DNA from: DATEPR01 sp963780635
GTDB taxonomy: Bacteria > Actinomycetota > Actinomycetes > Mycobacteriales > Pseudonocardiaceae
Assembly: GCA_963780635.1 (NCBI GenBank)
Contig: CAWACW010000013.1
Span: forward strand, 434,001 to 498,000
Direction: 5' to 3'
DNA length: 64,000 nt
The position numbers were made by a program, and so were the translations under genes. Position 1 is the first letter of the stretch, and every line of letters starts with the position of its first letter. Shown here one piece after another: positions 34,987 through 46,181 of the stretch. Below the pieces are notes generated by a model, which did no database searches, was not told the DNA's origin, and saw nothing but the letters and a program-made list of their open reading frames with translations.

Positions 34987-35991
34987 GTGTCCGCGGATGC
35001 CCCCGGCCTCCGCAACTCCTTGATCCAGGACATCTTCTGGACAAGGACCGGGCTGCTACTCACGTCGCTGCTACTCGTGTCGGCCGCGTCGTTCGGCGCT
35101 GCAGGCATCACCGGTGACGGAGCACTGCACACATTCGTACTGTCCGTCGGCACCGGCACCCTGATCTCCGCCGTCGTCAGCTTCGGCCAGACCCTCGTCA
35201 CGGCCACCGCCGCCCAGCGCGCCCTGGTCACACCGCTGGTCGAAGAGAGCCGAAAAGCCCTGCAGGAACTGTCCGCGGAGTACCGGGCGCTCAACCAGGA
35301 GTACTACCCGACGGACGTGTTCGAGCCGACCTCCGAACCGGATCCGGCGTTCAACCGGCTGATGATGCGGGACCTGCATCACACCCGCGAGTACTTCTTC
35401 CGCGGGTTCTCCGCCCGGCACGCGGCAGCCCGGCTCCTGTTGTCCCGCGCGGAATGGGAGCTGCGTGCGCAGATCGCCGACCCGCGGTGCGAGGGTGCCG
35501 TCAGCGGCCGGGCCCGCTACCTGATGCGGCAGCAGGCCACCGACATCGACCACACGACCATCGAGCAACGGCTGCACGAGGAGATCCGGATCGGCCTCGT
35601 CGGCCTGTATCTGGCCCGCAGCCGGTGCAGCCGCATCGACATCACGGTCGTCGCCGAGCCGCAGCTGGACCGGCTGGAGATGTTCGACGGCAGCGTGTGG
35701 CTGACCCTGTTCAGTGCCGCGTCCGGCGCTACGGCCCTCTACCCGAAGTCGTTGCGGTTCTCGGAGAACTCGTTCCTCTACGCGATGGAACGCACGCAGT
35801 TCCTGCACGTCTGCAACTCCCGCGCCGCGCGCCACTTCCCCATCACACCCGACCTGAACCGGCAGGAGTTCCTGCGCCTGTTCGACAAGATCACCGGCGA
35901 GTCCCTCGACGACACCGGATTCGACGAGCTGGCCGCGAAGTTCCAGGCGTTCCGGCAGGACTTCTGCGCCGCGGCCGAGCTGAGGAGTTGA
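34987..35991 (+). CDS. hypothetical protein with two N-terminal membrane segments
   Basis: 334 residues from GTG 34987, chosen because AAGGAGG lies eight bases upstream. Two membrane helices (about residues 22-42 and 50-72) are followed by a soluble domain of about 260 residues that I do not recognise. Distinct stretches are LMMRDLHHTREYFFRGFSAR, RIDITVVAEPQLDRLEMFDG and FSENSFLYAMERTQFLHVCN. The two-TM plus large cytosolic domain shape is seen in some defence effectors and signalling proteins, but there is no motif proof. It begins a three-gene run with a cupin-like gene 5 bp downstream and an HD gene after that. Confidence 0.7.
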   Translation: MSADAPGLRNSLIQDIFWTRTGLLLTSLLLVSAASFGAAGITGDGALHTFVLSVGTGTLISAVVSFGQTLVTATAAQRALVTPLVEESRKALQELSAEYRALNQEYYPTDVFEPTSEPDPAFNRLMMRDLHHTREYFFRGFSARHAAARLLLSRAEWELRAQIADPRCEGAVSGRARYLMRQQATDIDHTTIEQRLHEEIRIGLVGLYLARSRCSRIDITVVAEPQLDRLEMFDGSVWLTLFSAASGATALYPKSLRFSENSFLYAMERTQFLHVCNSRAARHFPITPDLNRQEFLRLFDKITGESLDDTGFDELAAKFQAFRQDFCAAAELRS

Positions 35992-35996
35992 TCGGA

Positions 35997-36635
35997 GTGC
36001 TGACCGGACCGTCCGCCCTCACCGACCTGGCCGCCGTCATCCGGGGCATCCCGCCGCCGGCCGGAGAGCACTGGACCGCCGTCGCGCGGGTGTTCCGCGA
36101 GTGGACCGACGACCCGACCAGACGGCGCGCGCTGCGAGCACATCTGCGGGCGCTGCCGCCGGACGAGGCGGCAGCGGTGGTGGCGCGGTCCAAGGAGGCG
36201 ACCACCCACTTCGCCTGGTGCCTGCACGACGAACCGGGCGACCCGTTCTCGTTGTGGCTGCACGAGTACAAGCCGCGCCGCGACTGGCTGCCCGGCTACG
36301 CGAACTCGGTGCACAACCACCGGTACCACTTCTGCACGGTGCTGCTGCGTGGTGGCTACCAGCACGAGCGCTTCACCGCCGACGTCGACGACACCGGCAC
36401 CGTCGTGCGCGCGGTCACCCACCAGGACGACTCGTTCTGCCGGGAAGGCACCGGCGGCTACCTGCTGACCGACGAGTTCCACCGCATCCCGATGGCCGAC
36501 GACGGCACGATGTCGTTGCTGGTGAAGTCACGCCCGGTCGCCCCGTGGAGCCTGTCGTTCGACCCGAGGACCGGCCTGTCGCGGCGGCACCTGCCGATGA
36601 CCACCCGGCTGACCCACCTGGCCGAACGCATCTAG
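35997..36635 (+). CDS. cupin-like protein of unknown function
   Basis: 212 residues. The C-terminal half carries a cupin-type metal motif: SVHNHRYHFCTVLLRGGYQHERF (in order H-N-H then E) and TDEFHRIP as the distal His, similar to small dioxygenase cupins. The N-terminal 90 residues are helical. The GTG start lies 5 bp after the two-TM gene stop with AGGAG at nine bases, so the two are co-translated. The family is not recognised by name. Confidence 0.68.
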   Translation: MLTGPSALTDLAAVIRGIPPPAGEHWTAVARVFREWTDDPTRRRALRAHLRALPPDEAAAVVARSKEATTHFAWCLHDEPGDPFSLWLHEYKPRRDWLPGYANSVHNHRYHFCTVLLRGGYQHERFTADVDDTGTVVRAVTHQDDSFCREGTGGYLLTDEFHRIPMADDGTMSLLVKSRPVAPWSLSFDPRTGLSRRHLPMTTRLTHLAERI

Positions 36636-36735
36636 GGCAATTCCGGCAAGGTGACCGGACACATCACGAGCGCTGCCGAACCGGCCCGCCGGGCCGGTTG
36701 CCGGACCTACCATCGCAGCGACGCGAGGAGGTCCG

Positions 36736-37389
36736 ATGGGGGCACAGGGCACCACGTCCACGATTCCAGCGCCGGTCGTCGCCGAGGTGGCCTGCCGGGT
36801 GCACGAGCTGTGCCTGCGCGCCGGGCAGCGGCTGCCGTTCCACGGCTGGCACCACGTGCGGTTCGTGCGGGCGAAGGCCGCCGAGTTCGCCGCGCGCAAC
36901 GGCGCCGACGTGGGCCTGGTCGAGACGGCCGCGTTGGTGCACGACCTGAACTACCTGGTACGGCGCAACTCGGTCGCGGCAGCGGGCGGTTCGCTGCGCC
37001 GACGGGTGCTGGCGGCGTCCGGCGTGGCCACCTCGGCGGCCGCCCGGATCGACGCGGTGGTGGTGGCAGCCGAGATGGCCACCCGGGGCCGGGACATCTG
37101 CGTCGAGGCGCAGGCGCTGTCCGACGCGGACACGCTGTTCAAAGCACTGCCGGTGACTCCGGTCATGCTGGCGCACCGTTACCTGACCGAGAACGGCATC
37201 AGCCTGCGCGAACTGGCCCGCAAGATCGTCGGTGAGCAGAACGGCGTGCTGGACGCGGGCTTCTACTTCTACAGCCCGGTCGCCGCGGACACGTATTCGC
37301 ACTGGGCGTCGGCGAATCTGGCGCTGTGGCGGTGTGTCGAGGAGTCGCTGGACGACCCGTCGGTGACCCAGCTGCTGGCGGCGATCTAG
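36736..37389 (+). CDS. HD-domain phosphohydrolase
   Basis: 217 residues. The HD set is seen in LPFHGWHHVRFVRAKAAEFA, then ETAALVHDLNYL (HD pair), and LSDADTLFKALPV for the final Asp. ATG 36736 follows GAGGAGG. HD proteins hydrolyse nucleotides or phosphodiesters. The substrate is unknown. It may be the third gene of a unit with the two-TM and cupin-like genes, though a 100-bp gap could hold its own promoter. Confidence 0.8.
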   Translation: MGAQGTTSTIPAPVVAEVACRVHELCLRAGQRLPFHGWHHVRFVRAKAAEFAARNGADVGLVETAALVHDLNYLVRRNSVAAAGGSLRRRVLAASGVATSAAARIDAVVVAAEMATRGRDICVEAQALSDADTLFKALPVTPVMLAHRYLTENGISLRELARKIVGEQNGVLDAGFYFYSPVAADTYSHWASANLALWRCVEESLDDPSVTQLLAAI

Positions 37390-37393
37390 GGCG

Positions 37394-38344
37394 CTAGAAC
37401 GACGGCCAGCCGAGCACCGGCAGGTGCAGCACGGAGTCCACGGCCAGCGCCACGAACACCAGCATCAGGTAGGTGTTGGACACGTGGAACAGCGTCATCG
37501 GATTGGTCTTCGTGCCGCGCTTCACGCCGCTGTGCAGGCGGTGCGCGGTGACCAGGAACCAGCCGCCGAACAGCACCGTGCACGTCGTGTAGAGCCAGCC
37601 GGTCGCGGGCACCAGCAGCAGCGTCGAGGCGACCATCACCCAGGAGTAGACGAGGATCTGCCGGGAGACCCGCTCCTGCGTCGCGATCACCGGCAGCATC
37701 GGCACGCCTGCCCGCGCGTAGTCGTCCTTGAACTTCATCGCCAGCGCCCAGAAGTGCGGCGGCGTCCAGAAGAACACGACGCCGAACATCACGAACGCCG
37801 GCCAGCCGACCGTGTGCGTGACGGCGGCCCAGCTGATCACCACCGGCATGCAGCCCGCCGCGCCGCCCCACACGATGTTCTGTGAGGTGCGTCGCTTGAG
37901 CACCATCGTGTAGATCAGGACGTAGAACAGGATGGCCGCGACCGCGAGCACGGCGGCCAGCCAGTTGGTCATGAGGTACAGCAGTGTGAACGAGGCCACG
38001 CCGAGCGCGAGCCCGAAGATCAGCGCATTGCGCGGCGTGACCTGGTGGCGGACCAGCGGCCGGGCCTTGGTGCGCTTCATCACCGAGTCGATGTCGGCGT
38101 CGATCACGCAGTTGAGCGCGTTGGCGCTGCCCGCGGCCATCGTGCCGCCGACGAGCACCGCGAACACCGTCCACGGCGACGGGAAGCCGCGGTCGGCCAG
38201 GAACATCGCGGGCAGAGCGGTGACCAGGAGCAGCTCGATGACGCGGGGCTTGATCAGCGCGACGTACGCCTTGACGACATCGGCCGGGCCTGCGGGCCGG
38301 TGCGGCGGTGCGACCGCGGACGTCGAGTCCTCGACCGTGCTCAC
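37394..38344 (-). CDS. ctaB: protoheme IX farnesyltransferase (heme O synthase)
   Basis: A 316-residue UbiA-family prenyltransferase. ANALNCVIDADIDSVMKRT is the first Asp-rich Mg/prenyl-diphosphate motif, with YTMVLKRRTSQNIVWGGAAG as the second conserved loop. About nine membrane helices are present. It makes heme O from heme B, the substrate for CtaA. It is divergent from tkt, the same arrangement as Rv1451/Rv1449c in mycobacteria. Confidence 0.95.
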   Translation of the reverse strand: MSTVEDSTSAVAPPHRPAGPADVVKAYVALIKPRVIELLLVTALPAMFLADRGFPSPWTVFAVLVGGTMAAGSANALNCVIDADIDSVMKRTKARPLVRHQVTPRNALIFGLALGVASFTLLYLMTNWLAAVLAVAAILFYVLIYTMVLKRRTSQNIVWGGAAGCMPVVISWAAVTHTVGWPAFVMFGVVFFWTPPHFWALAMKFKDDYARAGVPMLPVIATQERVSRQILVYSWVMVASTLLLVPATGWLYTTCTVLFGGWFLVTAHRLHSGVKRGTKTNPMTLFHVSNTYLMLVFVALAVDSVLHLPVLGWPSF

Positions 38345-38684
38345 GACGCTGCTCCACGAACGCCACGCACCGGCGCCATCTCACTCTCGTTGTTGGTGAA
38401 CGGCCGTTTTGCTGGTGAACGGCCGTCACGACCAGGTCGAACAGCCCTCGAACCTCGCTCATCGTAAACACCGCCGCGGTCGATCCCGGCGCCGGGGGCG
38501 TCCGCGCCGGTTCGAGATCACATGAACCTCCGCACGGGGCTACGCTGTGCGTGACGAGGGAGTTTCGCGGGTCCGGGCCAGTAATGCGCTCATCGGGATC
38601 GATCGAGAGCCACGGGCGATCGGTGCACGACGGGTCGACACTGCGACTGGCCCCGCACCAATGCGAGAGTGGGAGTTCAGGTCC
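38345..38684. other. ctaB-tkt divergent intergenic region
   Basis: About 340 bp between the two divergent starts. It holds a 14-bp direct repeat (TGGTGAACGGCCGT at 38394-38407 and 38413-38426, 19-bp period), which could be an operator for ctaB. I see no convincing small gene. An in-frame ATG at 38661 would lengthen Tkt by eight residues. Confidence 0.5.
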
Positions 38685-40787
<2,103 letters not shown>

Positions 40788-40790
40788 GGA

Positions 40791-41906
40791 ATGACGAACA
40801 CCGACAAGCTCGGCGCACTGTCCGCCGCCGGTGTCTCGATCTGGTTGGACGACATGTCCAGGGAACGGCTGGTCACGGGAAACCTGGCCGAGCTGATCCG
40901 GGACAAGCACGTCGTCGGCGTGACCACGAACCCGAGCATCTTCCAGGCGGCACTCACCCACGGCGAGTCCTACGACGACCAGGTTCGTGAGCTGGCCGCG
41001 CGGGGCGCGTCGGTGGACGCGGCCGTACGCGAGCTGACCACCACCGACGTCCGCAACGCGTGCGACCTGTTCCGCGAGACGTGGGAGCGCACCGACCACG
41101 TGGACGGCAGGGTGTCCATCGAGGTCGACCCGCGCCTGGCCAACGACACCGACGCGACAGTGGCCGAGGCACGGGAACTGTGGAAGACCGTGGACCGGCC
41201 GAACCTGATGGTGAAGATCCCGGCCACGCTGGAGGGTCTGCCCGCGATCACCCGCACCCTCGCTGAGGGCATCGACGTGAACGTGACGCTGATCTTCTCG
41301 GTGGAGCGCTACCGCGGTGTGATGGCGGCGTTCCTGGAAGGTTTGCGGCAGGCCAGGGCCAATGGCCATGACCTGCACAATCTCCAGTCCGTGGCGTCGT
41401 TCTTCGTGTCCCGGGTGGACACCGAGGTGGACAGGCGGCTGGCCGCGATCGGCACCCCCGAGGCCACCGGCCTGCGCGGCTCGGCCGCGGTCGCGAACGC
41501 CAGGGTGGCGTGGGCGGCGTACGTCGAGACGTTCGCCGGTCCGGAGTGGCTGGCGCTGGCCAAGGAGGGCGCCCGGCCGCAGCGGCCGCTGTGGGCGTCG
41601 ACCGGCACGAAGGACCCCGCGTACTCGGACATCAAGTACGTGGACCAGCTCATCTCGCACGGCGTGGTGAACACCATGCCGGAGAAGACGATGAACGCGT
41701 TCGCCGATCACGGCGAGGTGCACGGTGACTCGGTGACCGGCCGCGAGGACCAGGCCGCCGAGTCGCTCGAACTGCTGTCCGGCGTCGGTGTGGACATGCC
41801 CGACGTGTTCCTGACGCTGGAGCGCGAGGGTGTGGCGAAGTTCGACACGGCGTGGGCGGACGTGCTGTCCGGCGTCGAGGCACAACTGGCGAAAGCGAAG
41901 GGCTGA
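40791..41906 (+). CDS. tal: transaldolase
   Basis: 371 residues of the actinobacterial transaldolase type. GVTTNPSIFQAAL is the N-terminal motif and LMVKIPATLEGLPA supplies the Schiff-base lysine. It moves dihydroxyacetone units between sugar phosphates. Tightly spaced between tkt and pgi. Confidence 0.95.
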   Translation: MTNTDKLGALSAAGVSIWLDDMSRERLVTGNLAELIRDKHVVGVTTNPSIFQAALTHGESYDDQVRELAARGASVDAAVRELTTTDVRNACDLFRETWERTDHVDGRVSIEVDPRLANDTDATVAEARELWKTVDRPNLMVKIPATLEGLPAITRTLAEGIDVNVTLIFSVERYRGVMAAFLEGLRQARANGHDLHNLQSVASFFVSRVDTEVDRRLAAIGTPEATGLRGSAAVANARVAWAAYVETFAGPEWLALAKEGARPQRPLWASTGTKDPAYSDIKYVDQLISHGVVNTMPEKTMNAFADHGEVHGDSVTGREDQAAESLELLSGVGVDMPDVFLTLEREGVAKFDTAWADVLSGVEAQLAKAKG

Positions 41907-41914
41907 ACCCTGTC

Positions 41915-43534
41915 GTGACTGAACCAATCTCGGTACAGGTCCTGGACACCAAACTCGCGGAAGAGGCCGCGGCGGTCGCCGCCCAGCTGGCCGGCGACCA
42001 GGTGGCGTCGAAGATGACAGCACAGGACCCGACGCTGTGGGGTCCGGACGCCGAGTCGGAGGCGCGCATCCGGCTGTCCTGGGTCACCCTGCACGAGACC
42101 TCCCGGCCGCTCGTGGCGCAGATCGAGGCGCTGCGCGCCGAGCTGGCGGCCGAGGGCGTCGACCGGGTCGTGCTGGCAGGCATGGGCGGCTCGTCGCTCG
42201 CGCCGGAGGTGATCACCCGCACCGCGGGCGTCCCGCTGGTGGTGCTGGACACCACCGACCCTGGCCAGGTGGCCGACGCGCTGGCCGGTGACCTGACCCG
42301 CACGATGCTCGTGGTGTCGTCGAAGTCGGGCTCGACCGTGGAGACCGACAGCCACCGGCGGATCTTCGCCGCGGCGTTCACGGCGGCGGGCATCGATCCG
42401 GCGACCCGGATGGTGGTCGTCACCGACCCGGGTTCGCCGCTGGAGCAACTGGGCAAGGACCTGGGCTACCGCAAGGTGTTCCTGGCCGATCCGCACGTCG
42501 GTGGCCGCTACTCGGCGCTGACCGCGTTCGGCCTGGTGCCATCGGGACTGGCGGGTGCGGACATCGGCGGCCTGCTGGACGACGCGGCAGCCGCCGCTGG
42601 CCTGCTCGCGCGCGACGATGTGGCGAACCCGGCGCTGACGCTGGCCGCCGCGCTGGGCACCCGCCACTCGACTGGCGCGGAGAAGGTCGTGCTGGCCGAC
42701 TCCGGCTCCGGCGTGGTCGGCTTCCCGGACTGGGCGGAGCAGCTGATCGCCGAGTCGACCGGCAAGAACGGCACCGGTCTGCTGCCGGTCGCCGTCGAGA
42801 GCATCGACGCACCCGGCTTCGCGGACGCGAAGTCCGACGCCACCCCGGTCACGATCGGCGCGCCGGCGGGCAACGCGACCATCAGCACGGACGGCCCGCT
42901 CGGTGGGCTGATGCTGCTGTGGGAGTACGCGGTGGCAGCGGCGGGCCGGTTGCTGGGCATCAACCCGTTCGACCAGCCCGACGTCGAGGCCGCCAAGGCA
43001 GCGACCCGCAAGCTGCTGGACGGGCCCACCGGGGGCGCGGAAGCGCCGCCGGTGCTGACCGAGGGCCCGATCGAGGTGCACCCGTCCGACGGCTGGCTGC
43101 CCGAGGGCACCGACTCGGTGGCGGCGGCGATCCGGGCACTGATCGGCGCGGCACCGGAGTTCGGCTACATCTCGGTGCAGGTCTACCTGGACCGGCTCGA
43201 CGACGCGTCGGCGGCGGTGGCCCGCCCCGATCTGGCCCGCCGGACCGGTCTGCAGACGACGTTCGGCTGGGGGCCCCGATTCCTGCACTCGACCGGCCAG
43301 TACCACAAGGGCGGTCACCAGAACGGCGTGTTCCTGCAGATCAGCGGCGCCGTCGAACAGGACCTGCCGGTGCCAGAACGCCCGTACACGCTGGGCGTGC
43401 TGCAGCACGCGCAGGCGCTGGGCGACGGCTCGGTGCTGGCCGCGCACGGCAGGCCCGTACTGCGCCTGCACTTCACCGACCGGGTGGCCGGTCTGGTCGA
43501 GCTGTTCAAGGCGATCGCCGAGGTGAACCGATGA
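41915..43534 (+). CDS. pgi: glucose-6-phosphate isomerase
   Basis: 539 residues from GTG 41915. AGMGGSSLAPEVI is the sugar-phosphate binding start, VSSKSGSTVET the phosphate-binding SIS motif, and FGWGPRFLHSTGQYHKGG the C-terminal catalytic segment. It is the short, bacterial SIS-type form often found between tal and zwf in actinomycetes, while mycobacteria lack pgi at this place. The zwf start overlaps its stop (ATGA). Confidence 0.93.
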   Translation: MTEPISVQVLDTKLAEEAAAVAAQLAGDQVASKMTAQDPTLWGPDAESEARIRLSWVTLHETSRPLVAQIEALRAELAAEGVDRVVLAGMGGSSLAPEVITRTAGVPLVVLDTTDPGQVADALAGDLTRTMLVVSSKSGSTVETDSHRRIFAAAFTAAGIDPATRMVVVTDPGSPLEQLGKDLGYRKVFLADPHVGGRYSALTAFGLVPSGLAGADIGGLLDDAAAAAGLLARDDVANPALTLAAALGTRHSTGAEKVVLADSGSGVVGFPDWAEQLIAESTGKNGTGLLPVAVESIDAPGFADAKSDATPVTIGAPAGNATISTDGPLGGLMLLWEYAVAAAGRLLGINPFDQPDVEAAKAATRKLLDGPTGGAEAPPVLTEGPIEVHPSDGWLPEGTDSVAAAIRALIGAAPEFGYISVQVYLDRLDDASAAVARPDLARRTGLQTTFGWGPRFLHSTGQYHKGGHQNGVFLQISGAVEQDLPVPERPYTLGVLQHAQALGDGSVLAAHGRPVLRLHFTDRVAGLVELFKAIAEVNR

Positions 43535-45096
43535 CGCTGTCCGGGTCGTCGACCTCTCGATCGCTGCTGCGCTCGCAGATCCGCAACCCGTTGCGCGACG
43601 AGCGCGACAAGCGGATGCCCAGGATCGCGGGCCCGTGCGGCGTGGTGATCTTCGGCGTGACGGGCGACCTGTCCCGCAAGAAGCTGATGCCCGCGATCTA
43701 CGACCTGGCCAACCGCGGTCTGCTGCCGCCCGGCTTCGCGCTGACCGGCTTCGCCCGGCGGGACTGGGCCGACCAGGACTTCATGGACATCGTCTACCAC
43801 GCGATCCGGCAGCACGCGCGCACGCCGTTCCGCGAGGAGGTGTGGCACCAGCTCGCCGAAGGCATCCGGTTCGTGCCGGGCAGCTTCGACGACGACAACG
43901 CGTTCGACGCGCTGGCGGCGACCGTGGCCGACCTGGACCGGGTCCGCGGCACCGGCGGCAACCACGCGTTCTACCTGTCGATCCCGCCGAGCGCCTTTCC
44001 TGTGGTGCTCAAGCAGTTGGCCCGCTCAGGACTGTCCGCACAGGACGGTGACCAGTGGCGTCGGGTGGTCATCGAGAAGCCGTTCGGGCACGACCTGAAG
44101 AGCGCGATCCAGCTCAACGGGATCGTCAACGACGTGTTCCCCGAGGACTCGGTGTTCCGCATCGATCACTACCTCGGCAAGGAGACGGTGCAGAACATCC
44201 TGGCACTGCGCTTCGCCAACCAGCTGTACGAGCCGATCTGGAACGCCAACTACGTCGACCACGTGCAGATCACCATGGCCGAGGACATCGGCCTGGGCGG
44301 TCGCGCCGGCTACTACGACGGTATCGGCGCCGCGCGGGACGTGATCCAGAACCACCTGCTGCAACTGATGGCGCTGACCACCATGGAAGAGCCGCTGTCC
44401 TTCCACCCCAAGGATCTGCGGGCCGAGAAGATCAAGGTGCTGTCCGCGACCAAGGCGCTCACGCCGTTCGGCGACACTACCGCGCGCGGCCAGTACACCG
44501 CGGGCTGGCAGGGCGGCCAGAAGGTGCCCGGGTTGCTGGAGGAGGAGGGTTTCGCGAAGGACTCCACGACGGAGACGTTCGCCGCGATCACCCTCGACGT
44601 GGACACCCGCCGCTGGGCGGGTGTGCCGTTCTACCTGCGGACCGGCAAACGGCTGGGCAGGCGCGTCACGGAGATCGCCGTGATGTTCAAGCGCGCGCCG
44701 CACCTGCCGTTCGACTCGACGGCCACCGACGAGCTGGGCCAGAACGCGCTGGTGATCCGCGTCCAGCCGGACGAGGGAGTCACCATCCGGTTCGGTTCCA
44801 AGGTGCCGGGCAACAACATGGAGGTCCGCGACGTCACGATGGACTTCGGCTACGGGCACGCCTTCACCGAGTCCTCCCCCGAGGCGTACGAGCGGCTGAT
44901 CCTGGATGTGCTGCTGGGCGAGCCGTCGCTGTTCCCGGTCAACGAGGAAGTCGAGCTGGCCTGGGAGATCCTGGACCCGGTGCTGCGCAGCTGGGGCCAG
45001 AGCGGCCGGCCCGAGCCGTACCGAGCCGGCACCTGGGGTCCCGCGTCGGCGGACAAGATGCTGGCCAGCACCGATCGCAAGTGGAGGCGTCCGTGA
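43531..45096 (+). CDS. zwf: glucose-6-phosphate 1-dehydrogenase
   Basis: 521 residues from ATG 43531. IFGVTGDLSRKKLMPAIYDL is the NADP-binding start and RIDHYLGKETVQNI the substrate-binding signature with the catalytic His-region. It starts the oxidative pentose phosphate pathway and makes NADPH. It overlaps both pgi and opcA by four bases. Confidence 0.96.
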   Translation: MTLSGSSTSRSLLRSQIRNPLRDERDKRMPRIAGPCGVVIFGVTGDLSRKKLMPAIYDLANRGLLPPGFALTGFARRDWADQDFMDIVYHAIRQHARTPFREEVWHQLAEGIRFVPGSFDDDNAFDALAATVADLDRVRGTGGNHAFYLSIPPSAFPVVLKQLARSGLSAQDGDQWRRVVIEKPFGHDLKSAIQLNGIVNDVFPEDSVFRIDHYLGKETVQNILALRFANQLYEPIWNANYVDHVQITMAEDIGLGGRAGYYDGIGAARDVIQNHLLQLMALTTMEEPLSFHPKDLRAEKIKVLSATKALTPFGDTTARGQYTAGWQGGQKVPGLLEEEGFAKDSTTETFAAITLDVDTRRWAGVPFYLRTGKRLGRRVTEIAVMFKRAPHLPFDSTATDELGQNALVIRVQPDEGVTIRFGSKVPGNNMEVRDVTMDFGYGHAFTESSPEAYERLILDVLLGEPSLFPVNEEVELAWEILDPVLRSWGQSGRPEPYRAGTWGPASADKMLASTDRKWRRP

Positions 45097-46181
45097 TCAT
45101 CGACCTCCCGTCGACCACCACGTCGCAGGTCAACAGCAAACTGGTCCAGCTACGCCAGGAGGGTGGCGCGATCACGCTGGGCCGGGTGTTGACCCTGGTC
45201 ATCGTCACCGACGACGGGTCGAAGACCGAGGAAGCCATCGCGGCGGCCAACGACGCCAGCCGGGAGCACCCGTGCCGGGTGATCGTGGTGGCGCGGGGTG
45301 CGAAGAAGGCGGCCGCCCGGCTGGACGCCCAGATCCGGGTCGGCGGCGACGCCGGTGCCAGTGAGGTCGTCGTGCTGCGGCTGTACGGCCCGCTCGCCGA
45401 GGAGGGTGCCAGCTGCGTGATCCCGTTACTGCTGCCGGACACCCCGGTGGTGGCGTGGTGGCCTTTCGAGGCGCCGAAGGTGCCGTCGAAGGACCCGATC
45501 GGCGAGCTCGCGACCCGCCGGATCCTGGACGCGGCGGCCGAGAAGAACCCGATGCGGGCACTGGAGCACCGGCGCGGCACCTATGCCGACGGCGACACCG
45601 ACCTGGCCTGGACGCGCCTGACCCTGTGGCGCGCGATGCTGGCCGCCGCACTGGACCTGCCGCCGTTCGAGAAGGTCACGGCGGCCTCGGTGACCGGTGA
45701 GGCGGACTCGCCGTCGACCGACCTGCTCGCCGCGTGGCTGGCCGTGCGCCTGCACATCCCGGTGTCCCGGCACCGCGCGACCTCCGGCGAGGGCATCGTG
45801 CGGGTCGTGCTGGAGCGGCGGACCGGCACGGTGGAGATGTTCCGGCCGGACGGCAAGGTCGGCACGCTGACCCAGCCCGGCCAGCCGAACCGCCGGGTCG
45901 CGTTGCAGCGCCGGTCGGTCCGGGACTGCCTGGCCGAGGAACTGCGCAGGCTCGACCCGGATGAGATCTACGCGGAGACCCTGCACGGCCTGCCGAAGGT
46001 CACCCGCAGCCGGACCACGGGCATGCCCCGGTCGACCACGGGGTCGACCACCGGGACGACGAAGACGTCCGCCGCGAAGGCGAAGGCCGAACCCACGACC
46101 GACGGACAGGCACCGAAAGCCACGCGGACGCGGGCGAAGGCCACCACCGGCAAGACCCGATCGTCGAAGGCGGCCTCGTGA
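45093..46181 (+). CDS. opcA: glucose-6-phosphate dehydrogenase assembly protein OpcA
   Basis: 362 residues. TPVVAWWPFEAPKVPSKDPI and LAWTRLTLWRAMLAAALDLP are OpcA signatures. OpcA activates or assembles Zwf in cyanobacteria and actinomycetes. The last 60 residues are an unusual basic Thr/Lys/Ala tail (TTGTTKTSAAKAKAEP and similar). The GTG start overlaps the zwf stop. Confidence 0.95.
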   Translation: MIIDLPSTTTSQVNSKLVQLRQEGGAITLGRVLTLVIVTDDGSKTEEAIAAANDASREHPCRVIVVARGAKKAAARLDAQIRVGGDAGASEVVVLRLYGPLAEEGASCVIPLLLPDTPVVAWWPFEAPKVPSKDPIGELATRRILDAAAEKNPMRALEHRRGTYADGDTDLAWTRLTLWRAMLAAALDLPPFEKVTAASVTGEADSPSTDLLAAWLAVRLHIPVSRHRATSGEGIVRVVLERRTGTVEMFRPDGKVGTLTQPGQPNRRVALQRRSVRDCLAEELRRLDPDEIYAETLHGLPKVTRSRTTGMPRSTTGSTTGTTKTSAAKAKAEPTTDGQAPKATRTRAKATTGKTRSSKAAS

